38,243 bases of DNA, from the NCBI GenBank assembly GCA_041672385.1, contig JBAYZQ010000004.1:1-38243 (forward strand). The letters are read 5' to 3'. This document shows, in pieces, positions 16,444 to 23,868 of this stretch. Every line of letters begins with the position of its first letter. Position 1 is the stretch's first letter. Under the pieces are notes generated by a model, which was not told where the DNA came from, did no database searches, and saw only the letters and a list, made by a program, of their open reading frames with translations. The DNA comes from JBAYZQ01 sp041672385 (GTDB taxonomy: Bacteria > Spirochaetota > Spirochaetia > Sphaerochaetales > Sphaerochaetaceae). The position numbers and the translations under genes were made by a program.

Positions 16444-17626
16444 AGAATTAAGAGAGGACTTCCCCTTATTAAAGCAAGAAATAACATATTTTGATAATGC
16501 AGCCACAACACCAACCTGTAAAACCTGTATTGATTTGACTTCAGATTATTATGAAAAGGACTGCTTTAATATTCACCGTGGTGGGTATAAAGGAAGTCTT
16601 AGATCTGAAGGAAAAATTGATGAAGCGAGAGCTTTAGTAAAGAGTTTTATTAATGCTGAAAGTAAGAAAGAAATAATATTTACTTCTGGAGCAACAGAAA
16701 GTCTCAATTTAATTGCTAAAAGCCTTTTTTGTTCAATGGACTTTCAAGGAAAAAATATAGTTACAACTGAATTAGAACATCATTCTAATTTTATTCCATG
16801 GATTATGGGAAAAGCAGAAGTTAAAATTGCTACCTCTGAAAAAGATGGAAAATTAAGAATAAAAAGCGTTTTAGATTTAATTGATGAAAAAACAGGCTTA
16901 TTAACTATTACCGCTTGTTCAAATGTTACAGGAGATTTTATTGATTTAAAAGACATTATTAAGAAAGCACATCAAAAAGGTGCTTTTGTCATTGTTGATG
17001 CTTCTCAGTATATCGCCCATAGAAAATTAGATGTTCAAGAACTTAATTGTGATTTTGCAGTATTTTCGGGTCATAAAATTTATGGACCAACAGGAATTGG
17101 AGTTCTTTATGGAAAATCGGAAATAATGGAAAGCCTTAATCCTCCAAAATTTGGTGGAGATATGGTTCTAAATGTTATGAAACAAGAATGGTTACCCCTT
17201 CCAAGTAGATTTGAAGCTGGAACGTTGAATTTAGCTGGAATTGTTGGAATGGGAGGAGCTATTCAATGGATGGAAAAACAAGGTTTAAAAAATATAGAAG
17301 AAAGAGAAAAGAATTTGAAAAGCTATCTTTTTAACAGGATAAGTGAAATTGAAGGAGTAAAAATGTTTTCTAGGAAAGAAAACAGTGCACCAATTGTAAG
17401 TTTTTCTATGGAAGGTATAAATTCAAATGATATTGCGATGTTTCTTGCAACAAAGGAAATTTGTGTGCGCTCGGGAAAACTTTGCGCTCAACCATTGTTA
17501 GCTCGAATTGATGTAGAAAGCCTTGTGCGTGTTTCACTTTCGTTTCTTAACACAGAAAAAGAAATAGATTTCTTGATTTCTAGCTTACGACAAATTAAAG
17601 AAAGGGTGAGCAAATGGAAACCTTAA
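16433..17626 (+). CDS. sufS: SufS-type (group II) cysteine desulfurase
   Basis: A 397-residue class V aminotransferase-fold PLP enzyme. Visible are YFDNAATTPT near residue 20, the TSGATESLN cofactor loop, EHHSN (His116-117), the PLP lysine Lys215 in FSGHKIYGPTG, RFEAGTLN, and the sulfur-accepting cysteine Cys351 in RSGKLCAQP. Canonical SufS has RTGHHCAQP, so here the two histidines before the cysteine are Lys-Leu. It takes sulfur from cysteine and would pass it to the SufE partner encoded next, whose start lies inside this gene (13-nt overlap). No SufBCD or IscU scaffold gene is in the window. AAGGGGAAG precedes ATG 16433. Confidence 0.88.
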   Translation: MNLKELREDFPLLKQEITYFDNAATTPTCKTCIDLTSDYYEKDCFNIHRGGYKGSLRSEGKIDEARALVKSFINAESKKEIIFTSGATESLNLIAKSLFCSMDFQGKNIVTTELEHHSNFIPWIMGKAEVKIATSEKDGKLRIKSVLDLIDEKTGLLTITACSNVTGDFIDLKDIIKKAHQKGAFVIVDASQYIAHRKLDVQELNCDFAVFSGHKIYGPTGIGVLYGKSEIMESLNPPKFGGDMVLNVMKQEWLPLPSRFEAGTLNLAGIVGMGGAIQWMEKQGLKNIEEREKNLKSYLFNRISEIEGVKMFSRKENSAPIVSFSMEGINSNDIAMFLATKEICVRSGKLCAQPLLARIDVESLVRVSLSFLNTEKEIDFLISSLRQIKERVSKWKP

Positions 17627-18030
17627 TAAGTAGACAAGAAAAAATTATTAAAGAACTTGATTCTTTGGATACAGAGTTGAAGCAATTTGATTATTTCTTT
17701 AATAAAGCTTTTTTGTTTAAAGAAGGCCCTAGAAGCGATAAATATCTAATTGAAGGTTGTATTTCGAAAGCTTGGGTTAAAGTTTGGTCAAAGGAAAACA
17801 AAATTCATATGGAAGTTGAGAGTGATTCTTTAATTCTTAAGGGACTTTTAGTTGCAATGAAAGAAATATATGAAGAAGCTTCTTTTGAAGAAGTCAATAA
17901 TTCAGAATTCTTGTTGATGAAAAGTATAAAAGTTGTAGGTTTGCTTGATGAACACAGAATGGAAAGTATAAATAAAATTTTGAAAATAGTAATAGACGAA
18001 ACCCAAGTTTCAAATAGGAGAATAAAGTGA
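17614..18030 (+). CDS. sufE: SufE-like sulfur acceptor protein
   Basis: A 138-residue SufE-family protein. The sulfur-accepting cysteine is Cys49 in EGCISKAWVKV, matching the GCxSxxW motif. The DSLILKGLLVAMKEIYEEAS helix and the LLDEHRMESINKI segment match the family's GLxxxL and SxxRxxG regions, here with Met-Glu replacing the usual R-x-N-G. It would take persulfide from the SufS encoded directly upstream. Coupled at both ends: start within sufS, stop overlapping the GTG of the isomerase-like gene (GTGA at 18027-18030). Confidence 0.85.
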   Translation: METLISRQEKIIKELDSLDTELKQFDYFFNKAFLFKEGPRSDKYLIEGCISKAWVKVWSKENKIHMEVESDSLILKGLLVAMKEIYEEASFEEVNNSEFLLMKSIKVVGLLDEHRMESINKILKIVIDETQVSNRRIK

Positions 18031-19481
18031 AGAAAGCAATTGATGTAAGAATTAATGTAAAACCAGTTTTCAGTAATATGGTACATACTGGGATATGGGA
18101 AGGGCCCTGTAGGGTTGGAACAAAGGAAGAACTTGATCCAATCTTTGAAGTAAGGACCGGGAAGGAACAATTTAAGCTTTGGAAAAAAGAACTTATGGAC
18201 AATATTGATAGCAAATATGCTAATGTTCTTGAACCTGTTTACATGCAATTTGATGAGAAATTTGTGGTTCCTCAAAAAGAATTGGATAAAGTAAAAGAAG
18301 ATAATCAAGAAACTGACCTTTTCTTAATTACTTACAGAGTTCCAGGTTTAGATATTTTCCAAAAACCTGTTACAATGATAAATAAAGGGCCTACACCTCT
18401 TGATGTAATCCCCTACTATATTGATCTTGGTTTAGATTCTTGGTTTGCTCATGATTATAAGGAATACAATGAAAGACTTCGTCTTCTCCAAGTACAAAAA
18501 GCAGTAAAAAGTACAAAGTGGTTGATTCTTTCAGCCACAGAACAAATTACCGCTACTGGTTATGCTAACCCAACAGATCTTTTGGATCTTTTTAAACGTT
18601 ATGGAATAAGAAATAACAGAGTCACTTTTCGAAATATCTTTGATTTAATGGACAATATGGAAATGACTGAAGATATTGAAAAAAAAGCCGATCAAATTCT
18701 TTCTGATTCTACAAAAAATACAATTAAGAAAGAGTTTGTCTCTAGTGATGTAAAATTCTATAAAGCTGTGAAAGCAATGATGGAAGATTATGATTGCAAT
18801 GGGTTTACAATTTCATGTAAGGAACTTTGTGCTTCAAGATTACCCTATTCCCATAAAATTACCCCTTGTCTTTGTCATTCCTTGTTAAAAGATGAAGAAA
18901 TACCATCAGCCTGTGAAGAAGACATTGGAGCTTTACTTACAATGACTTTTTTGACTTATCTTACAAATAGTGCAGTTTATATGGGAAATTCTGTTCTTGT
19001 TGAAAAAGACAGTGATGTTACAAATACTCTTGGAATGCCGAAGCTTCTTTTTGATCCTACTATGACTTTTGACGAAGATGTTCTTGAAATTCACCATGCA
19101 GTACCTTCTTTAAAAATGGCTGGATACGATAAAGAAAATCTTCCTTATCAAATGGGTCACTTTACCTATGAAGGTTTTGGATCAAAGATGCAGGTTGATC
19201 TTTACAAAGATGCTCCACAGAAGACCGTTACTTTGGCCAGATTTAATAGACATGGCGATAGAGTTTTAGTCGCAGAAGCTGAAATTCTTGGTAGTGAATT
19301 TAAAGAACTTTACTGTAGTCCTGAGAGTTATTTTTACGTAAAAGGTGGTGTAAGAAACTTTAGAAAAAGACAAGCTGAAGGTCTATATGGTAACCATTTA
19401 TGCATGGTTTATGGGAATCATATCGAAGATATAAAGAAACTTGGAGCTATTTGTGGGTTTGATGTTGAATATTTTAAATAA
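18027..19481 (+). CDS. L-fucose/L-arabinose isomerase-like protein
   Basis: A 484-residue protein starting at GTG 18027 with TAGGAG 6 nt upstream. The C-terminal half matches the FucI/AraA fold: candidate metal ligands Glu266 (CKEL), Asp299 (CEEDIGA) and His356/357 (EIHHAVP), with TPCLCHSLLKDEEIP between, and the closing GNHLCMVYGNHIEDIKKLG segment. FucI-like enzymes interconvert aldoses and ketoses with Mn2+. The N-terminal half is less typical. Its GTG overlaps the sufE stop, so it is translated as part of a sulfur-transfer operon, with no other sugar gene adjacent. The substrate is unknown; a sulfur-containing or phosphorylated sugar is possible but unproven. Confidence 0.75.
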   Translation: MKKAIDVRINVKPVFSNMVHTGIWEGPCRVGTKEELDPIFEVRTGKEQFKLWKKELMDNIDSKYANVLEPVYMQFDEKFVVPQKELDKVKEDNQETDLFLITYRVPGLDIFQKPVTMINKGPTPLDVIPYYIDLGLDSWFAHDYKEYNERLRLLQVQKAVKSTKWLILSATEQITATGYANPTDLLDLFKRYGIRNNRVTFRNIFDLMDNMEMTEDIEKKADQILSDSTKNTIKKEFVSSDVKFYKAVKAMMEDYDCNGFTISCKELCASRLPYSHKITPCLCHSLLKDEEIPSACEEDIGALLTMTFLTYLTNSAVYMGNSVLVEKDSDVTNTLGMPKLLFDPTMTFDEDVLEIHHAVPSLKMAGYDKENLPYQMGHFTYEGFGSKMQVDLYKDAPQKTVTLARFNRHGDRVLVAEAEILGSEFKELYCSPESYFYVKGGVRNFRKRQAEGLYGNHLCMVYGNHIEDIKKLGAICGFDVEYFK

Positions 19482-19542
19482 AAATTGATTTTATTTTTCC
19501 TTTTCTGTGATATCATTACCGTATATTTATTTGGGAGTTACC

Positions 19543-20496
19543 ATGAAAGTACGTTCAGTTTATATAATTTTGAATCCTAATGCAGCTAAGGGAAAAGCAA
19601 TCAAAATGAAAAAAAAGATTCTTCAAGAATTTGCTTCTTTTGGAATCAAAGTCAATTTGATTTTAACTAAAGAGAAAGAAGATGCAATTAAGCTAGCTTA
19701 TAATGCAGTAATTAATAAAGAGGAAGTCATTGTTGCTGCTGGTGGTGATGGAACCTGTAACGAATGCGTACATGGAATTCTTCAAGCAAAGAAGGATTAT
19801 TCTATTGAAGAAAAAGATATGTGTGCCTTTGGGGTTCTTCCCATTGGAAGAGGAAATGATTTTTCTTTTTCGGCAAAGCTTCTTATAAAAATAGAAGAAG
19901 CTGTTGCCGTTATTGCAAATGGTTTTATTAGGAAAATTGATTCAGGACTTTTAGTTTGTGAAGATCTTAAAAAAAGTCGATATTTTATTAATGGATGTGG
20001 GCTTGGGTTTGAGCCCTTGGTCAATTTTGTTGCAAGTGATTATAAACACATAAGTGGTGTTTTTAGTTATGTATGTGCATTAATAAAGATACTTTTTAAT
20101 TCTCCTAGAGCTGTTAAACTAAATCTTTTTTTGGATGAAAAACTCTATGAAATTAATACGCAACAAATATCTATCTGTAATGGCAAAAGAATGGGTGGTG
20201 CTTTTTATATGGGACCAGAGGCTGAAATAGATGACGGTCTTTTTGATGTCGTTTTTACTAAGAATGAAATTCCCAAAAATAAGCTTCTTGGAAATGCTTT
20301 GAAATTCTTAAATGGGTCACAATTGAAGTTTCCTAATTTTTGTTGTGTGCGATGTATTCATGTCAAAATTGAAGCACTAAACGGAACTCTTCCTATTCAT
20401 GTTGACGGAGAGGAGATTTCAAGAAGCATAAGAAAAGCAGAATTATTTTTGAACCAAGGGTCTATAAAACTTTTAAGTTCCCCGCAGTTTGCTTAA
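19543..20496 (+). CDS. diacylglycerol/lipid kinase family protein
   Basis: A 317-residue DAGK-catalytic-domain protein. The start at ATG 19543 is chosen because GGGAG lies 5 nt upstream; an in-frame GTG at 19507 overlaps a promoter-like sequence (TTGATT at 19485, TGATAT at 19508) and lacks a site. Motifs: ILNPNAAKGK at the N-terminus, the nucleotide-binding GGDGTCNE (about residues 67-74), PIGRGNDFS, and the late HVDGEE. The family phosphorylates diacylglycerol or related lipids (DgkB, YegS, BmrU). It could take part in lipid recycling at the membrane. It lies 61 nt after the isomerase-like gene. Confidence 0.9.
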   Translation: MKVRSVYIILNPNAAKGKAIKMKKKILQEFASFGIKVNLILTKEKEDAIKLAYNAVINKEEVIVAAGGDGTCNECVHGILQAKKDYSIEEKDMCAFGVLPIGRGNDFSFSAKLLIKIEEAVAVIANGFIRKIDSGLLVCEDLKKSRYFINGCGLGFEPLVNFVASDYKHISGVFSYVCALIKILFNSPRAVKLNLFLDEKLYEINTQQISICNGKRMGGAFYMGPEAEIDDGLFDVVFTKNEIPKNKLLGNALKFLNGSQLKFPNFCCVRCIHVKIEALNGTLPIHVDGEEISRSIRKAELFLNQGSIKLLSSPQFA

Positions 20497-20611
20497 TCTT
20501 TATAGTTTGTTGAGTAAGCAGTTTCTACTAAAAAAAAAGAAAAAAAATGTTTGATAAAAAATAATTATTTCCAGTATCAAGAGTTATAAAAAAAATTTTT
20601 TCCTTTAATCC

Positions 20612-20640
20612 TTGACTGTATCCAAAACATAATGTATTAT
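20612..20640 (+). promoter_or_regulatory. promoter of the glycosidase gene
   Basis: TTGACT (20612-20617), a 17-bp spacer ending in TG, then TATTAT (20635-20640): near consensus. The start of transcription is expected near 20647, only a few bases before a terminator-like hairpin. Confidence 0.7.
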
Positions 20641-20650
20641 GATATATGAA

Positions 20651-20683
20651 CCCAATTGGCTTATGTTAATTGGGTGTTTTTTT
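20651..20683 (+). terminator. leader hairpin plus T-tract (attenuator-like)
   Basis: CCCAATT (20651-20657), 10-nt loop, AATTGGG (20668-20674), then TGTTTTTTT up to the AAGGAG ribosome-binding site at 20684-20689. The stem has only three G-C pairs, so as a terminator it would be leaky. It lies between the promoter and the coding start. Confidence 0.6.
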
Positions 20684-20698
20684 AAGGAGTTTATTTTC

Positions 20699-22129
20699 TT
20701 GAGTAATGAAGTACTACCAAAAATTAATTTTTATGACCAAGATTTCATTGATTTATATGATAGATCTTGGGTTAGGATTTTAGATAACAGAAAAGAAGGT
20801 TCTCAAACTAATAAGTTTGAAGGAGTTTATTTGGGCTGTGAAGGACAAACAACTTTTAATCTTTATGAGAATTGTTTAAGTTCTCTTTTTTTGAATTATA
20901 GTAACCAGACTTTTTCTCCCTTTCCGATGATTGACTATTTTTATAGTAGACAAGAAGAAGATGGAGCTATTAGATGTGATTACAGCCTTGAAAATGGATT
21001 ACCAGTTTTGACTGAAGAAAACCCTGAAGGAATTTGTATTCCCTTGTTGGCCTATGTAGAATTTTTCTTTTATCATAAAATTGCTAATAAAAAGAGACTT
21101 AAAGAAATTGTACCAAAGTTGGAAAAGTATTTTGACTGGATAAAAGCTACTTTTAGACAGGAAAACGGTTTATTCAGTGTCCCCTTAGAGGCGTTGGATT
21201 TAGGAAATTTACCTAGAGATGATGTATTTTATCCGGTAGATTTTAATGCTCAACTTGCTATGAATGCACTTTATATGTCTTATATTGGGGACATCCTTAA
21301 TGATAAGGAACTTAGTTTTAGATTTAAGAGGATGTATTTTGCTCTTAAAACAAGAATTAATAATCTTATGTGGGATTCAGAGAAGAAGTTTTATTTTGAT
21401 CTTGATAAAGCTGAAAATAAATTAGACCTTAAGCATATTGGATGTTTTTGGACTATGCTTGCAGAGATTCCTAATGATGAAAGAGCTGCTAGTTTAATCA
21501 AGTACCTAAAAGACCCTGAATTTTTTGGAACTGATAATCCTTTCCCTTGTGTAAGTGCTGACAGTGTATGTTACAATGAAAAGGGCAATGGTCATACCGG
21601 TTCTGTTATTCCGGCTTTTACCTATATGGTTATTAAAGGGCTTGAGAAATATGGAGAGGCTGTTTTTGCTCGTGAATGTGCAATTAGAACTTTGTATTTT
21701 GTCATTGATACTTTAAGCCCTGAAGAAGATAAAAATGGGGACGTTTGGGGAGCTTATCTTTCAGATAAAGAAGGGATTCCTCATTGGGTTAAGGGTGAAA
21801 AAGAAGGGTTTCCTGTGAAGAAAGACCTTTCACAAGTGTGTCTCCTTTCAATTACCCTTATGATTGAAAATATAATTGGATTTGAAATTTCTCTTCCTAG
21901 AAAGACTGTTTATTGGACTGTTCCGAGTCTGGAGGTGATGGGTATTGAAAATCTATCACTTAAAAGAAACTTCATTACCATATTAAGTAATAAAAATGTA
22001 CGAGGGTGGGAAATTAGACTTGAAAGTGAAAAATTGTATTATTTTACTATTGAAATCCTAGATGAAAAAAAGAAAAAGACGCTTCCTATTCCTAGTGGTA
22101 AGTGTTCTATGTTAATTGATAAGTTGTAA
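20699..22129 (+). CDS. glycoside hydrolase with (alpha/alpha)6 barrel (GH63/trehalase-like)
   Basis: A 476-residue protein. The start is taken as TTG 20699, 9 nt after AAGGAG; the ATG at 20639 lies in the -10 box and cannot be the start of this transcript. No signal peptide, so cytoplasmic. The pattern of alternating helices with conserved-looking turns (FYPVDFNAQLAMNALYMSY, LMWDSEKKFYFDLD, KHIGCFWTMLAEIP, GNGHTGSVIPAFTYMVIKGL, GDVWGAYLSDKEG) matches six-hairpin glycosidases of the GH63/trehalase/mannosylglycerate hydrolase group, with a small C-terminal beta region. Asp in PVDFNAQ is a likely catalytic acid. The exact sugar is not readable. Its stop is 3 nt before the djlA-like ATG. Confidence 0.65.
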   Translation: MSNEVLPKINFYDQDFIDLYDRSWVRILDNRKEGSQTNKFEGVYLGCEGQTTFNLYENCLSSLFLNYSNQTFSPFPMIDYFYSRQEEDGAIRCDYSLENGLPVLTEENPEGICIPLLAYVEFFFYHKIANKKRLKEIVPKLEKYFDWIKATFRQENGLFSVPLEALDLGNLPRDDVFYPVDFNAQLAMNALYMSYIGDILNDKELSFRFKRMYFALKTRINNLMWDSEKKFYFDLDKAENKLDLKHIGCFWTMLAEIPNDERAASLIKYLKDPEFFGTDNPFPCVSADSVCYNEKGNGHTGSVIPAFTYMVIKGLEKYGEAVFARECAIRTLYFVIDTLSPEEDKNGDVWGAYLSDKEGIPHWVKGEKEGFPVKKDLSQVCLLSITLMIENIIGFEISLPRKTVYWTVPSLEVMGIENLSLKRNFITILSNKNVRGWEIRLESEKLYYFTIEILDEKKKKTLPIPSGKCSMLIDKL

Positions 22130-22132
22130 AAA

Positions 22133-22942
22133 ATGAGTTGGATTGGAACTGTAATTGGTGGTTTTTTTGGGTTCGCCTTGGGTGGACCTATTGGTATGGT
22201 AGCTGGATTAGTTTTCGGCCATATGATTGATAAGAGTGGAAATATAAGTCAAGATGATTCAAATCGAAGTAATCAACGATTTTATTATTCGCCGCAGCGG
22301 TCTAGACCTGGTTTTGAAACCAGACGAAATCAACAAGAGATGGTTTATTTTGTCAGTGTTTTTTCAATGTTGGCAAAATTATGCATGGTAGATGGAAGCT
22401 TAAATGAAAAATCCAAAGAAAAAGTTGATTCCTTTATTAGAGATAATTTAAAACTTGATGAGGAATCTTCAAAACTTGCCCATAAAATATTTGAGGAGGC
22501 TTTAAAAACCTCTTACTCTTTTGAAAGTTTTGCTCAGCAGTTTTATCAATATTTTGGTCGAAATAGAGCATTGGTCCAAACAATGATTGGTATTTTGTTT
22601 GGAGTTTCAGTCGCTGATGGCTCCTTATCAAGCAATGAAGAACGTTTGATTTATTCTGCTGGTGGTATTTTTGGTTATTCAAGAGCTACTCTTGATAATT
22701 TTAAGAAACAATATGGCTTTGCTGACAGTGATTTAACTCAGGCTTATACGATTCTTGGATTAAAAGAAAATGCTAGTGAAGCTGAAATTAAAAAAGCTTA
22801 TCACAAGCTAAGTATTGAGTTTCATCCTGATATGGTAGTAGCAAAAGGACTTCCAGAAGAATTTACAAAATATGCAACCCAAAAGTTTCAAGCAATTAAT
22901 GAAGCTTATGGAAAAATCAAAAAAGTTAGAAATATAAAATAA
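22133..22942 (+). CDS. djlA: DjlA-like membrane-anchored J-domain cochaperone
   Basis: A 269-residue protein in the DjlA order: an N-terminal glycine-rich membrane segment (residues about 4-33), a polar linker, a TerB-like helical domain (about 65-190, with CMVDGSLNEKS and SVADGSLSSNEE repeats of its two halves), and a C-terminal J domain (about 203-269) with His231-Pro232-Asp233. The HPD tripeptide stimulates DnaK ATPase. The start ATG follows the glycosidase stop by 3 nt with only a poor ribosome-binding site, so translation is probably by coupling. It converges on recR with an 11-nt gap. Confidence 0.88.
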   Translation: MSWIGTVIGGFFGFALGGPIGMVAGLVFGHMIDKSGNISQDDSNRSNQRFYYSPQRSRPGFETRRNQQEMVYFVSVFSMLAKLCMVDGSLNEKSKEKVDSFIRDNLKLDEESSKLAHKIFEEALKTSYSFESFAQQFYQYFGRNRALVQTMIGILFGVSVADGSLSSNEERLIYSAGGIFGYSRATLDNFKKQYGFADSDLTQAYTILGLKENASEAEIKKAYHKLSIEFHPDMVVAKGLPEEFTKYATQKFQAINEAYGKIKKVRNIK

Positions 22943-22953
22943 GTGGGAAGCTA

Positions 22954-23544
22954 TTAAAACTTGATTCTTCCATTAAGAGATCTTGTTAGAGTTAAGCGAT
23001 CTGCATATTCTAAATCTCCTCCTACAGGTAAACCACTTGCTAGTCTTGTAATTGAGAGGTTCTCTTGTGATTTGAATAAGCTATATATAAAGGCAGCTGT
23101 GGTGTCACCTTCATCAGTAGGATTAGTTGCGATTATCAGTTCTTTAAAATTTCCTTTTTCAATTCTTTGTTTAAGTTTTCCAAAAGATAAATCTCTGGGG
23201 CCAATACCTTCAAGAGGATTTAAAGCTCCTCCTAACACATGAAAAAGTCCGTTGTAAACCCCACTGGATTGAATAGTGACAACATCTTGAGGTTGTTCAA
23301 CTATACAAAGTAATGTTTTATCTTTGGTTGGATCACTACAAATATCACAGGGTTCAGTTTCTGTGAAACTTCCACATATAGAACATTTGAAAATCTTATC
23401 TTGAATAGAAGAAATTTGTTCCCCCAAATCTTGATTATAGGATTTAGGACTATTTATCAAATAATATGATAGTCTAGTTGCAGTTTTAGGACCAATTCCT
23501 GGCAGTCTTGATAGACTTTTTGTAAGTTGTTCAAGTGAGTTCAT
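22954..23544 (-). CDS. recR: recombination protein RecR
   Basis: A 196-residue protein of normal RecR length. It has the N-terminal helix-hairpin-helix (LSRLPGIGPKTATRLSYYL), the C4 zinc motif (CSICGSFTETEPCDIC), the Toprim domain starting at LLCIVEQPQDV with GALNPLEGIGP, and the closing LASGLPVGGDLEYAD segment. With RecF/RecO it loads RecA at single-strand gaps. It is the third gene of dnaX-ybaB-recR, an order conserved across many bacteria; 9 nt separate it from ybaB. Confidence 0.96.
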   Translation of the reverse strand: MNSLEQLTKSLSRLPGIGPKTATRLSYYLINSPKSYNQDLGEQISSIQDKIFKCSICGSFTETEPCDICSDPTKDKTLLCIVEQPQDVVTIQSSGVYNGLFHVLGGALNPLEGIGPRDLSFGKLKQRIEKGNFKELIIATNPTDEGDTTAAFIYSLFKSQENLSITRLASGLPVGGDLEYADRLTLTRSLNGRIKF

Positions 23545-23553
23545 TTATTCTTC

Positions 23554-23868
23554 CTAAAGGTTTAAGCCTGGAATATTTATTCCATAGGTTTGCTGTGATT
23601 CTTCTTTTATTTTTTCTTTGATTTTATCAACTGCAGAATTCACTGCAAAGGAAATTAATACTTCAAGCATATCAGGTGTTCCAGTTTCAAGAACTTTAGG
23701 ATCAATCTTAACTTCTGTGACTTTGAAATCTCCTGTCATTGTTACTTGGATCATATCTAATCCGGAAGAACCTGTACAGGAAATATTTTTTAGTTTTTCC
23801 TGAATTTCTTTTGCTTTCTGCTGAAGATTATTTAAATTGTTCATTAAGTCATAAGGGTTCATATTCAT
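23554..23868 (-). CDS. ybaB: YbaB/EbfC nucleoid-associated protein
   Basis: A 104-residue YbaB/EbfC-family protein: an N-terminal coiled helix (NNLNNLQQKAKEIQEKLKN), the central beta sheet (MIQVTMTGDFKVTEVKIDP) and a C-terminal helix (VNSAVDKIKEKIKEES). The family forms dimers that bind DNA; the Borrelia member is called EbfC. The start codon overlaps the dnaX stop (ATGA at 23865-23868); an alternative in-frame ATG lies two codons later (MNMNPYD). Co-transcribed with dnaX and recR. Confidence 0.94.
   Translation of the reverse strand: MNMNPYDLMNNLNNLQQKAKEIQEKLKNISCTGSSGLDMIQVTMTGDFKVTEVKIDPKVLETGTPDMLEVLISFAVNSAVDKIKEKIKEESQQTYGINIPGLNL

Noticed and set aside
17805..18308. Open frames antisense to the sufE/isomerase junction, up to 167 codons
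   Set aside because: They have no ribosome-binding site and low-complexity Phe/Ile/Leu-rich translations, and lie opposite well-supported genes.
20497..20611. Possible terminator or small RNA in the A-rich stretch after the lipid kinase gene
   Set aside because: Only a 4-bp AGTA/TACT pairing is present and there is no T-tract in the gene's direction.
20639..20698. In-frame ATG extending the glycosidase by 20 residues
   Set aside because: It overlaps the -10 box and the terminator-like hairpin; TTG 20699 has the proper AAGGAG site.
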